Source of the DNA: Schistocephalus solidus
Lineage: Eukaryota; Platyhelminthes; Cestoda; Diphyllobothriidea; Diphyllobothriidae
Assembly (NCBI GenBank): GCA_017591395.1
Contig: WEDG01000760.1
Span: 151,001-215,000, forward strand
Length of the DNA stretch: 64,000 nucleotides
Reading direction: 5' to 3'
Positions 45,391 to 57,334 of the stretch are shown here, one piece after another. Made by a program: the position numbers and the translations under genes. The stretch's first letter is position 1. Every line of letters begins with the position of its first letter. The notes under the pieces are model-generated. The model searched no databases. It was not told the origin of the DNA and saw only the letters and a program-made list of their open reading frames with translations.

Positions 45391-46940
45391 GTAGATTCCC
45401 ATTCTCATGAAATGTCAACCTAAATTCTGAAATGTTTTTTTCGATTCAATTAAATTACTAAAGTAGGGTTGTCATATTGATTACCGTGCAGCCTCACCCC
45501 AAGATATTTCTGTCACAGTAGGATGCAGGCATTTGAAAGAACTTCCTTATGACCGTCTGCAAAAGGTTTATTGGTACAATTGGCTACTTAAATAGTATGT
45601 ATTTTTTCTCAATGATGTTCAATGATCTTATTAATTTAATAATATTTTGTTGTAAATATGCACAAATATATTCCTTCTTGTACTCGATTGGTAGCAGATT
45701 GTGACTTCTTTAAATTTTGTAATAAAAAAGGGATATTTATGGATATAAAAATGTTTCTAAATTGCAGGATAATTTGGAATTCTACCGGCAGCTGCAATTA
45801 AAGTCAAGATTTCAAACTGCACGTTTTATATATTCTGTGTATGGAAAATTCATAAATTTCTCTACTATATAAAAAGTGCTCACATAGTTCTCAAACGATG
45901 TTGTAACCGACATGGCTCATGTTGCATGCCTTGTAGCCATTAAAAAATATATTGTCAGATAGGATTTAGTATGGAGACCCATTTAAAGTTCTCAAAAATT
46001 CTCATAATTAAAAACTATTCTGAAACTGAAAAATATCTTGTATTCAAACATAAATTTTGAAGAAAATGCAAATTGTTACAAATGCGTATAAGAAAAAAAT
46101 ATTTTGTGCTAAATTTTTAAAACATAAATTTTGATTTAATAGAATAGAGAAAGTCAGTGAAAAAATACATACTACATAAGAAGTCATGTTTTTCAGAGTG
46201 TACGTTTTGCCGGTGGCTAAATGCCGGCTTCCTGCTGTGACTGAAATATCTTCGGATTTGGCTGCAAGATAATCAGTATGAAAAACCTTATTTAAGTTAT
46301 TTTTGTGAATCGAAAATAAAATGAAGAATTCCGGAGGACCTTGTATGCGATTGAGAGTCTATTGTTTTTTAAATTGACCTTTTCTTACAACCTGAATGAA
46401 AAGAAAATATCTCACCAGCTATATACTGCTGAAAAAGCTTCGACTAAGTTGGCTGCTCAACAGAAAAGCTTTTTTAATGCCGTTTAGACAACAGTTGTCG
46501 GCGTAATTTTGACTTTGATGTGCACTTCTGGTAACATTCTTGTCATCATTTTTTGCAGTCAACATTTTTCCAAAATTATTCTTTTTACTTTTCCTCCAAG
46601 TCAGATCAGCTCATGCTCAATGCGCAAAATTATTAACAGATAGAGCACTAAACGATCGTGAAAGGCAAGAAATTTATGAATCACCATCAAAGCTCTGGTT
46701 CGATATCTGTAAAACAATTTAGCCAAAAAATGGAATCTCGATCTCCACTAGCTTCGTCGGTTTAAAAACCCAATCTCGAATCTCAAGCCTAATTTCTTAT
46801 TCCAGTCTTTGAAGGCAGAAAATTCTAATCCTAAGTCATATCCTTTTACTCTTGCTTTTCTAAAGTAAAATTAATTTCAAGTGAGAACGTTTTATTTAAT
46901 GAATGTTTAATATAATTAGCTCAGCTTCTGTATTTAGTGC

Positions 46941-47153
46941 TTATTTAGGCCAAGTTTGCTTTTGCCTGCCATTTCCTTCTTCTTGGTTACATCTTGCAAG
47001 ATTACCCACATCAATAGCCAAAAAGTTCCAAAGTGATAACATTGCTGTGTATGTGGTTAAAAAAGGTTTGCAGCTTGGAAGCTGCTTGGTCAGGTCATGG
47101 ATGAGCCTGCAGATCGCGCCCATTAACCGCTTAAGGCTGTGCATTTTGCACAA
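46941..47153 (-). other. Second exon-like block in the left arm, unidentified
   Basis: A minus-strand frame follows an acceptor-like GCAAAATGCACAG. Its first residues include LMGAICRLIHDLTKQLPSC, a plausible amphipathic helix. The same frame is open in the right arm (51,722-51,934, plus strand). A 164-codon frame on the opposite strand is also open, so coding direction is uncertain. No family is recognised. Confidence 0.25.
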
Positions 47154-47345
47154 TGGCAGGTTTAGCCAGCATGAAATAGGAACGGAATTTGTCCACGCTA
47201 CTGATAAGTGTCACGTCAGTTTGAAATTAATTTACTTTGCCATGTTTTATTCGTCATTTCTTTGGTATATTCTGGTTATCTTCTACCCGCTATCGCTACT
47301 TGACTTTTTTCACACAAAATGGTCTGTAGCAGGGCGTGTTTCCGT

Positions 47346-47541
47346 ACCAAGAGACAGATTCGAGTCTGCACAGTCTTGGCTGGAGGTTCTTCAGTAAAAT
47401 CTTGAGCAGGTCACGCTGTATGACCAGCTCTGCACCAGCTCTCTCTACACCGGTGACTTCCGGGAGAGGCTGACAGGGAGGACGTCGTTTTGAAGGCTCA
47501 ACGATGAGACGGGCCTTACTGAGGTTTTCATCAGTCGTTCT
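47346..47541 (-). other. Exon-like block in the left palindrome arm, unidentified
   Basis: GC-richer than its surroundings. On the minus strand it is preceded by a pyrimidine-rich acceptor-like CTCTTTCGACTTAG and followed by a donor-like GTACGG. The open frame includes the peptides ENLSKARLIVEPSKRR and RDLLKILLKNLQPRLCRLES. I do not recognise the protein. The same block in the right arm (51,335-51,533, plus strand) has a one-base insertion that breaks the frame. Together with the block at 46,985-47,150 it may be a captured gene fragment. Confidence 0.3.
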
Positions 47542-48345
47542 AAGTCGAAAGAGCCACCAGGAAACCACTGATAAAACAGAAGAGAACCTTATTCCTGCTA
47601 CATGCCAAAACTTACGAAAGATTTGATAAGCACTCACAAACCAACGCTTTGAACTATTAACGACCAAATTTAAGCGTAGTTACAACTTCAATAAATTGAG
47701 AAAATTAATATATCTTTGTAGAGAAATACGAAAAACGCGACAAAATTTCTAAAAACGTGAAAAATCGCTGGAAATGCTGCGACTTGATTTAAAAAGACAT
47801 TTCAGGTGAAAGCGTAAGCATATCATTTTGTGCACATTAAGAGAACTATCATTTTGTCAAATTTCTTTATGGATATTTCTGGTATCTGCTTACAATTAGT
47901 TTCATATCATCCTTGAAATTCTGGTGAACATTTTACGGTTTTCTCTGTTTTTAATCAATTGGCAATACATTAAGATCCTGTAATATGTGTTTATCGAAAC
48001 CCTCAACATATGATACTACTCAAAACAATTTACCGAATTAGTGAGCTTTTAATGAAAAACGCATTGCCGAGAAAAACGAACGTCGAAAACACAATTTGAC
48101 AACTGATTTGCCTGATATGAAGTTGAATAACGTTTTATAATAAGTTATCCGTTTAAAACGAGCGCTAATTGGATACTTCGCTGAAGAATACATGCGGAAT
48201 TTACCATTTTGAATGCGAATTCAAGGTGAAAATGTTTAAGTTTTATCGGTTATATGCCATTTCTGAAAATAAAATACTTTTTACGCTGAAACTGAAAGGA
48301 CTGACTTTTAACTTTATATTGGAGCGTTTTATCACATTGTTGTTT

Positions 48346-50489
48346 TTTAATTCCTTGTTCTAGGGACAGAAATACACAAAAGAGTATCTGAATACATACT
48401 AAGATTTTTCGAAAACGACTGATCTTCTGTTAATTGCGTTTAAAAATTGCTGATTGCGGAAACTACATAATACAAGATTGTATTTTAACTTGTTCTTCCA
48501 ATTTAACAAAGGTGTTTCTGTTGGCCATCTCCACACTAATCATGTACGTATTTTGTTCATGGATTTCATTTCACAATACTCAAACAAATATTATGGTAAA
48601 CATGTTTATTCCTGCGTTTTTAGGCAAATAAACTTCCGCAAATTGCACAAAATAATTTCCAAAGCTGAATTCTTTGGTTTCTTTAGGAAAATAATGTGAT
48701 TTCTTACATTTTCCTTCACCTGATTTTTCTTTAATTAAGATCAAACTTTCTGGTTCTAGAAAGGAGTCATATGAAAACTTTCTTAATTATATTTATGTTC
48801 GTTTTTAGCCCATGGACAAAAGCTATGTATTTTACTCTGCGATATTAAGTAGTGTAGGAAATTTCTTGGATGTCTGGCAACCTCCAATTTCACCCCAATT
48901 CTGCCTGATTCCTTTAAATTGAAAATATATTATTCGGTAGTAAAATGCTTTCCGAGCATGAAACCCTTTAAGGAACCAAAATTACAAAACCAAATGTATG
49001 CTTAACTATTCACTCAAATTTTTTTCGAACATTGCATGAGATAGGTCACCTTAGCGTTTGAGATTTTATGATACGAAGTAAAACTGAAGGAAAACGTATG
49101 TCATATTTTATGTTACCCCTTACATAAAAAGCACAAATTGTGGAAGTATTAAGACTTTTAACATTTTTATACTTCTTGTAACTGTCCTATGAACTGTCAT
49201 ATATTCATATGGAAACACACTTTGCATTCCTAACTGATGTGCCATGAAAACGCCTCTCTCTCACTTCCTGGGCGCGGTATTTAAGAATAACAGTTTCATC
49301 TTAATGAAGCTTTAGAGTAAATTGTTAACTCAGAAGGAACTCTTCTTACGTAAGAATGAAAAACTATTAGCACAGTGATATAGGATTATCTTTCTAAACC
49401 TATCAAGGCAAATGAGTTTTCAAAGTTAGTAAGTGTGCTTCGTGGATGATCGTTTTCGGCTCTTTTTTTCAGGTTCTAGAGATCTTTAACTTTCACATAA
49501 AAATTGATAATTCAAAACTACATAAATTATTTTTTTTGAAACGAAAACATTTCAGAATTTCGGTTGACATTTTATGAGATAGCAAATCTACTGCATATTG
49601 AATAAAAACATGAATTGTCTTATTATTTTTGCGCTCGCCTGATAGTATATTATATCTTCTTTAATTTAACATTTTAATTCCACGTATAGTTCGAGGGACC
49701 GAAACAGTAACTTGGGCTATCGAATTATATAATTGCCTTTTAACCATGCTTCTCTTTAAGAAATTTTCCTTAAAGTTAAATTAACGAAAACGCACAATTT
49801 GATGGGGCTGGGAAGGTTTCACGCAAAAGACCCCTTAGCCTGTCTCCTCGGTTACAGTTGCAGAAAGACCCCTATAAGTGCTAATCGAAATTCAAAAATG
49901 TATTCTCAGTCAGGAGGGATTAATTACGTAGAGTATCATCCAAAGATATTTCAGACATTCAAGCAGGCTGGCTTTAGAATGCGCGTCTACGTAACGAGTA
50001 CAAGAAAGAACATTTATGTGCATGTTTTCTTTAAAATATATTTAAATTTATAAAAGCATCGAAAACCAATGCGGAACTTACATGATACTTAAGTAACCAT
50101 TTTTGAATGATTTGAATAATAAGTCAGACAAATCTTCTAAAATGTTGTAATGGATGCGTATCATGTTGCAAACATTGTAGGTAACAGGACTGAATTGACG
50201 GATACGATGAATTAAAGATGCACATTTCTGTAAAAATCCCAATAATTATAAAATATTTATAACCAAAATAAACCCGTTCTTCATGTACAAAACTTTAATA
50301 AGACGTAATTTCATATCAAATGAGTAAAAGAAATAGTATTTTTATCTTCGGTTTCCGTAAGATATAATTGAATAAACAATAGCATTGAAAATCAAGGAGA
50401 AAAATTCATACTAATTATAAAGCCATTTTTAAAAGGTTTACGTTTTGCAGATGGCCAAAAAGAAGCTCGTTCAAAAGCTGGCATTAAAA
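48346..50489. other. Palindrome spacer
   Basis: About 2.1 kb of AT-rich DNA between the arms. It contains a copy of the arm-end motif AACATTTCAGAATTTCGG (near 49,544) and, at about 50,150-50,489, a stretch resembling the dispersed AT-rich repeat of 18.5 kb. No gene was recognised. Confidence 0.6.
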
Positions 50490-53480
50490 TTAAAAAAGTG
50501 ACAAAACGCACCAATATAAAGTGAAAAGTCAGTCCTTTCAGTTTCAGCGTAAGAAGTACTTTTATTTTCAGGGATGGCATATAACCGATAAAACTTCAAC
50601 ATTTTCACCTTGAATTCGCTTTCAAATTGGTAAAGTCCGCATATATTCATCATCGAAGTATCCAATTAACGCGCGTTTTAAACGGATAACTTATTATAAA
50701 ACGTTATTCAACTTCATATCAGGCAAATCAGTTGGCGAATTTTGTTTTGGACGTTCGTTTTTCTCGGCAATGCGTTTTTCATATAACTATGACAAAAACG
50801 ACCATCGCCATTAAAATGAGTATATAAAAGCTCACTAATTCGGTAAATGGTTTTGGGTAGTATCATATGTTGAGGGTTCGATGAAACACATATTACAGGA
50901 TCTAAATGTATTGCCAATTGATTAAAAAAAGGGAAAACCGTTAAAATGTTCACCAGAATTTCAAGGATGATATGAAACTAATTGTAAGCCGATAACATAA
51001 ATATCCATTAAAGAAATTTGACAAAATGATAGTTCTCTTAATGTGCACAAAATGATATGCTTATGTTTTCACCTGAAATGTCTTTTTAAATCTAGTCGCC
51101 AACTTTTCAGCGATTTTTCACGTTTTTAGAAATTTGTCGCGTTTTTCGTATTTCTCTACAAAGATATATTAATTTTCTCAATTTATTGAAGTTGTAACTA
51201 CGCTTAAGTTTGGTCGTTAATAGTTCAAAGCGTTGGTTTGTGAGTGCTTATCAATCTTTCGTAAGTTTTGGCATGTAGCAGGAGTAAGGTTCTCTTCTGT
51301 TTTATCAGTGGTTTCCTGGTGGCTCTTTCGACTTAGAACGACTGATGAAAACCTCAGTAAGGCCCGTCTCACCGTTGAGCCTTCAAAACGACGTCCTCCC
51401 TGTCAGCCTCTTCCGAAAGTCACCGGTGTAGAGAGAGCTGGTGCAGAGCTGGTGCATACAGCGTGACCTGCTCAAGATTTTACTGAAGAACCTCCAGCCA
51501 AGACTGTGCAGACTCGAATCTGTCTTTGTACGGAAACACGCCCTGTTTCAGACCATTTTGTGCGAAAAAAGTCAAGTAGCGATATCGGGTAGAAGGTAAC
51601 CAGAATATACCAAAGAAATGACGAATAAAACACGGCAAAGTAAATTAATTTCAAACTGCCGTGGCTCTTATCAGTAGCGTGGACAAATTCCGTTCCTATT
51701 TCATGCTGGCTAAACCTGCCATTGTGCAAAATGCACAACCTTAAGCGGTTAATGGGCGCGATCTGCAGGCTCATCCATGACCTGACCAAGCAGCTTCCAA
51801 GCTGCAAACCTTTTTTAACCACATACACAGCAATGTTATCACTTTGGAACTTATTGGCTATTGATGTGGGTAATCTTGCAAGATGTAACCAAGAAGAAGG
51901 AAATGGCAGGCAAAAGCAAACTTGGCCTAAGTAAACACTAAATACAGAAGCTGAGCTAATTATATACAGACATTCATTAAATAAAACGTTCTCATTTAAA
52001 ATTAAGTTTACTTCGGAAAAGCAAGAGTAAAAGTATATGACTAAGGAGAAGAATTTTCCTCCTTTAAATACGGGAATAAGAAATTAGGCTTGAGATTCGA
52101 GATTGGATTTTTTAGCAGACGAAGTTAGTGGAGATCGAGATTCCATTTTTCGGCGAAATCTTTTTACAGATATTGAACTAGAGCTTTGATGGTTATTCAT
52201 AAATTTCTTGCATATCAAGATTGTTGAGTGTGCTATCTGTTAATAAGTTTGCGCATTGAGCATGACCTGATCTGACTTGGAGGAAAAGTAAAAAGGATAA
52301 TTTTGAACAATGTTGACTGCAAAAGTGATCACAAGTATGTTACCAGAAGTGCACATCAAAGTCAAAATTACGCCGACACCTGTTGTCTAAACGGCGTTAA
52401 AATAGCTTTTTGTTGAGAAACGAACTTAGTCCAAGCCTTTTTAGCAGTATATAGCCGGTGAGATATTTTCTTTTCATTCAGGTTGTAAGAAAAGGTCAAG
52501 TTAAAAAACAATAGACTCTCAATCACATACAAGGTCCTCCGGAATTCTTCAATTTTATTTTCGATTCACACAAATAACTTAAATAAAGTTTTTTATACTG
52601 ATTATCTTGCAGCCAAATCCGAAGATATTTCAGTCAGAGCAGGATGCCGGCATTTAGCCACCGGCAAAACGTACACTCTGAAAATAATGACTTCTTATGT
52701 AGTATGTATTTTTTCACTGACTTTCTCTATTCTATTAAATTAAAATTTATTTTTTTAAAAATTAAGCACAAAATATTTTTTCTTATACGCATTTGTAACA
52801 ATTTGCATTTTCTTCAAATTTTATGTTTGAATACAAGATATTTTTCAGTTTCAGAATAATTTTTAATTATGAGATTTTTGAGAACTTTAAATGGGTCTCC
52901 ATACTAAATCCTATCTGACAATATATTTGTTAATGGCAAGAAGGCATGCAACATGAGCCATGTCGGTAACAACATCGTTTGAGAACTATGTGAGCACTTT
53001 TTATATAGTAGAGAAATTTATGAATTTTCCATACACAGAATATATAAAACGTGTAGTTTGAAATCTTGACTACAATTGCAGCCGTCATTAGGGTTCAAAA
53101 TTATTCTGCAATTAAGAAGCATTTTTCTATCCAGAAATATCCCTTTTCATATTACAAAATTTAAAGAAGTCACAATCTGCTACCAAAGGAGTATAAGAAG
53201 GAATATATTTGTACATATTTACTACAAAATATTATTTAAATTAATAAGACCATTGAAAATCATTGATAAAAGATACATACTACTTAAGTAGTCAATTGTA
53301 CCATTAAATTTTTTTGCAGACGGTCATAAGGAAGCTCTTTCAAAAGCCCGCATCCTACTGTGACTGAAATATCTTGAAATGAAGCTGCACGATGATCAAT
53401 ATGACAACCCTACTTTAGTACTTTAATTGAATCGAAAAAAACATTTCAGAATTTAGGTTGACGTTTCATGAGATAGGGAA
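50490..53480 (-). repeat. Large inverted repeat, right arm
   Basis: Reverse complement of 45,395-48,345. The arms differ by scattered substitutions and one- to few-base indels, including ones that break frames open in the other arm. Amino-acid-changing differences are common in the frames shared by both arms, which argues against recent coding constraint. Confidence 0.9.
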
Positions 53481-53484
53481 TTTA

Positions 53485-54500
53485 CAGTTACACGCATGCC
53501 GTGATCGTGCACCGATCTGACTTTGCAATTTTATAGAGAAGCTCACTAAATCCGATGTTATTTCGAACTATGAAGGTAGTTTGCAATCTAGCAGGGTCTC
53601 ACCAGCCCCGTGCCTTGTTACATATGGTTACCGTAGAATTGAGGAGGCTTATTAAACTATAGTTTACATAGAACCATCTCACGAAGGTGCTGACTGTTCA
53701 GCCAAATCTTTGCTTTGAATTATGATTATGACTCGCGTGCTCCAAGAGTCAATGCCTCTAACAGGTTCAATAGCGATGACAATATATCCTTATTGATCAC
53801 GCGGTAACTTTTCAGCTTAAAATTAGGCTTCATTGTGGCGACCTTTTGGCGTCGTCTGGAAAATTAATGCATTTTATCTGATAGCAAGGGGGTCTTGCGT
53901 TTATTGCAAGCAATCTTTTCATAAATAAATTTAAATCCTTTTTGAACAGCAAAAATATGACCTTTCTAGTTTTCTGAGTAGTCCCACGGATAACTAACTA
54001 AATACTTCTTAATAAAGTAGGGTTTTATGCGCATTGATTGCCTATTTTTCCAGCAGCAAAGCCCCAATGCATTCACCAACTACTCCTTCTTCTCCCAAAT
54101 TTTTCGTTTTTCATTCCACCGCATTTGTTTCCTTCAGCGCCTGTGTAAAGCTCCACGGGTCTGATAATTGTTTTCAAAAACCACAATTATAGGGAATGCA
54201 AGTCGGGCGACAGATGCACGAATTTGTTTGAAGTGATTGCAACCTTGTGTTATATCTACCGAGCGCATTCTAGGTCCAATGAAAAGACTAATTCAGGAGG
54301 ACCATCGGGTGCAATCGTTGTCTGTGCGGGGTGTTATCCATCAACTAGATTTTTCACAGAATAATACCGGTGGCTCAGATTCCATTTGAGTCGGAATGCC
54401 ATAGTGGGCGCAGTAAGAAAAAGCAACTGAGCCTGACCGTCCATGCACGTTTTTATCACCCCAGTTCACCACGAGAACTGAGAACAGCTATCCACAACTA
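53485..54500. other. No gene recognised
   Basis: Mixed-composition DNA without a supported feature. Confidence 0.45.
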
Positions 54501-54760
54501 CAAGGGAGACTGAAATGATCGTTTTTGGCTAATAAGCTATCATCAGCCAGTCACTCCCAACTCCAGGTTTGCAACTTTTGAGGGTCAAACGGAGGGAGCA
54601 TATCCCTTAACCAATCGGTGAGCTCTTCTTTATCATTGTCACTTTTTTTTATCGCAAACGGCAGAAAAACGAGACCATGGCTCAAGAGTCATGGCGTTTA
54701 ATATTTAACCAACAGTACGTGAATTGGAAATGCAGGATTTAGATAACGCTACCTGGCGCC
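54500..54760 (-). mobile_element. tRNA-derived SINE, decayed
   Basis: The tail end (GGGAGACTGAAATG) and a hammerhead-like segment are recognisable on the minus strand: GACTGG, CTGATGA, TAGCT-TATT-AGCCA. AAAA replaces the GAAA core. Beyond it lie remnants of the head and of the GGTGAGC module. The ribozyme is dead. Confidence 0.6.
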
Positions 54761-54959
54761 ATGGGACGTCTATAGCAGATCCTCTTCTATGATAACCGAT
54801 TTATCTCGTCATTTGGAAGTCCTCCAAAGCATTACTTTTATCGCATCCAGATGGTTTTACAGAATAATAGAATGATGACGATATGAAAGATTGTCTTTCT
54901 ACTTCTCTCTTTGCTATTCCATGCATGACTAGATTTCTGAATTGACCACAGACCCAAAC

Positions 54960-55340
54960 CTACCACCTGCCTAGCCAGGTCATGAAAATCAAAGATCCGA
55001 GTGAGCAGTTTGACCAAGTGTATCGTATCCCGTGCTTAAACCGTCCTTGTGATTACACAGGTCAGACTGAACGCATGATCGGATCCCGCATACACGAACA
55101 TAAGACTGGCTGGTTGACCAGGTGACAACTTATCCTAAAATAACTGTCAACACCCTCGATACGGGTCACAAGTTTAACTTCCCAGCCATCGAAATAATTG
55201 CCTACTCTGGAGTAAAAAAAACAAGCCAAGAATGTATTTTTATCCTGAGCTTTGAGGGAAAATCAAACCTCAAATCTAGGTATAAATTTAGTGCCGGCAT
55301 ATGAATCTTTGCGCAAACACCACGCTGTGGTCACTGACCG
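54960..55340 (+). pseudogene. PLE-type GIY-YIG endonuclease, frameshifted
   Basis: A first frame (to about 55,125) has VYRIPC, then CDYTGQTERM and RIHEHK: the cysteine pair, Y-x-G-Q-T and the R...EH spacing of GIY-YIG nucleases of the kind carried by retroelements. It ends at a stop. A second frame from about 55,122 continues with NTLDTGHKFNFP and IIAYSG, the expected C-terminal part. So one frameshift plus truncation breaks the gene, and no RT is found upstream. The sequence differs from the 34 kb family, so it represents another PLE lineage. Confidence 0.75.
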
Positions 55341-55394
55341 TTGATTGACAAGCACCCTTTATAACTGTTACCTGTATTATTTCTTCTGCTTTTA

Positions 55395-55440
55395 TCTCGA
55401 ACGATGGATTCCTGTGTGAGTTCGAAAGCAGAAATAAGTC
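55395..55440 (+). ncRNA. PLE-type hammerhead relic downstream of endonuclease
   Basis: CGAACGATGG (for CTGACGATGG), then TGTGAGTTCGAAAGCAG, closely parallels the 41.06 kb copy (CTGACGATGG, AGTAAGAGTTCGAAAGCTC). The order endonuclease then hammerhead, on the same strand and about 60 bases apart, fits the 3' terminal repeat of a PLE. Confidence 0.55.
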
Positions 55441-56470
55441 GAGGCTCTACAAGTCTTCTTGATAAACTCAGAATTACTTAGCAATTAACGAGCATGAAAC
55501 CGATTGATAGCTTACGGTTAAAAAACACTCAAAAGTTTGGACTTTCATCTAGTGCAGCTAAATTATATTGTCTTAATGAAATGACTTAAAAATGTCATAT
55601 CTTAACATTTAAATGAGCAGAAATTTTCCAGATTAGGATCAAGATGTATGTGCAATGAAAAATTAATTTGATTGCGTTTATAGTTTAATAACTGTTTTAT
55701 AATCCACGTCGGCTTCAAAAATTGCTTTGTTAATGCGTGCACAGACTGCCTCCGTTGTTTCCTGAGCATTTTCTGCGTTGAAAATAAAGCCTAATTTGTC
55801 CCCAACATGGAGGCAATTTGTGGGAGAATTGCATAAATTACATTTTAACACGCAAACATCAGAAGAATTCACGTTAACTGCAACAACTTGAAAGAAATCA
55901 ATGTCGGTGTTGAAATCTAAAGTTAGACAATGCGATTTGTTATTCTGACACTCGCTAATCTATATGAGTTTAAAAGGCGTCTTTAGGATATATGCTTCAA
56001 CGTTTTTCGTATAAGTTGATATATTTTACTTAGAGGTAGTTAGACTTCTTTGTTATTTTTCGAAAAAAAACCTTTCATAAATAACTCTGCTCATTCAGTT
56101 TACTTCCTGTATATTTGGTAAGCTGTAGGCCTTTTCTCTTAGTTTGAGCAAGCTTTTAAAATTTAGTCGCCATTTTTTTCTGTTCTCCATTCTTCTGGGG
56201 GATTTTGTATAATATTAACGTCAGTTGGATTTTTTTGTTCATTCTTTACAGCTTTACACCCCGCTTGGTTTATTTGAACTAAAATAACTAGGTTATCTAC
56301 GTTTCATACGAGCAGTTGACGTTTACGGCCATTGTGTATCGTTTTCATTTTCTGTCTTAGCTATTTGTGTAGTTGTATCTATGGTCAATGGAGGACGGTT
56401 GCCATGAAACTTTCAGTGAGTGTATATATGTAGAGGATGTGACATAAATCATGTAATGTGTGATCAGAAG
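55441..56470. other. No gene recognised
   Basis: AT-rich with no supported feature. Confidence 0.5.
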
Positions 56471-56475
56471 TTCCC

Positions 56476-56560
56476 TGAGTAGTTTAAGCGTACATTTGGT
56501 CTTGTTACTTTGGTTTGTAGAGTGGATTTGAGGCCTAAAAAGTCTTTTACTAAAAACATT
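56476..56560. repeat. Short dispersed repeat, copy 2
   Basis: Matches 13,318-13,400 in the same orientation, beginning TTTAAGCGTACATTTGGTCT. Confidence 0.5.
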
Positions 56561-57119
56561 ACATGTTCAATCCTACATACTGAAGTAAAACAGGCGGCAT
56601 TTGAATGAACTCGCAGGCTGCCGGACATACGAGAAAGTTTCTATGCTATTAATTATCATAGAGAAGTTCATCATTTTATACCCTTGTGCTTAAAAATATA
56701 ATTACTATAAGAAGAAAGATTTCGCACAAATCCCTTTTCAATTAAAATCAGGTAATTTTTAGTGTAAGGAATCGCAGTATTTCCAAAAGCAAGCAAATTA
56801 TTCCGTTAAATAAATTATTTTGTGCAAATGTCTAACGTTTTTTGCCACAAAACACACGAATACACTTGTTTACCAGCATTTTTTTACTTTGGGGAAAATG
56901 AAGACCGTTCAAAAAATACGTACGAGATTCTGGGGAGATTGACTATAGAAGTTGAGAGGATTTCTTGGATAAACACGTATCCACTAATCTGGAATTTAGA
57001 AAACAAATTGACAGAAGATTAGCCATTTTCACAAAGTCTTAGTAGATAGGCGGATATTCTATTGTGTATTTGCTGTATTTCAACAGAGCATTTAAGTAAA
57101 TAAATGTAGTAAAATCATT

Positions 57120-57330
57120 GCAGTTTAAAGCGAAAAGTGGGTTTTTCATTTTAGATGGGAAATGAATCTCTTATTTTCAGATACGTCATAAATTCGACCA
57201 ATCTTCCACATTTTCACATTGACTTCACCTTAGAAAGGTAAAATCCATATAAATTCATTGGCAAAGTATCGAATTAATGAACCTTTTTAACAGATAACTT
57301 ATTATAAAATATTTTATATTTGACGCAGTA
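57120..57330 (-). repeat. AT-rich dispersed repeat, copy outside the palindrome
   Basis: Resembles the inner end of the right arm (50,515-50,715): CACATTTTCACATTGA against the arm's CATTTTCACCTTGA, then a shared ATAACTTATTATAAAA. It shows that at least the arm ends derive from a dispersed family. Confidence 0.55.
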
Positions 57331-57334
57331 ACTT

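Larger units (their letters stand above)
45395..48345 (+). repeat. Large inverted repeat, left arm
   Basis: About 2.95 kb whose reverse complement is found at 50,490-53,480. Position x on the left pairs with about 98,876 minus x on the right across the whole length, so there are few large indels. Identity by eye is about 97% near 47.4-47.65 kb and lower near the outer end. The outer boundary is near CTCATGAAATGTCAACC (left) and its complement GGTTGACGTTTCATGAG (right). Confidence 0.9.

Noticed and set aside
46903..47397. 164-codon frame, also open in the right palindrome arm
   Set aside because: Conservation follows from the duplication. Differences between arms mostly change amino acids, and an opposite-strand frame is equally open. 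No domain was recognised.
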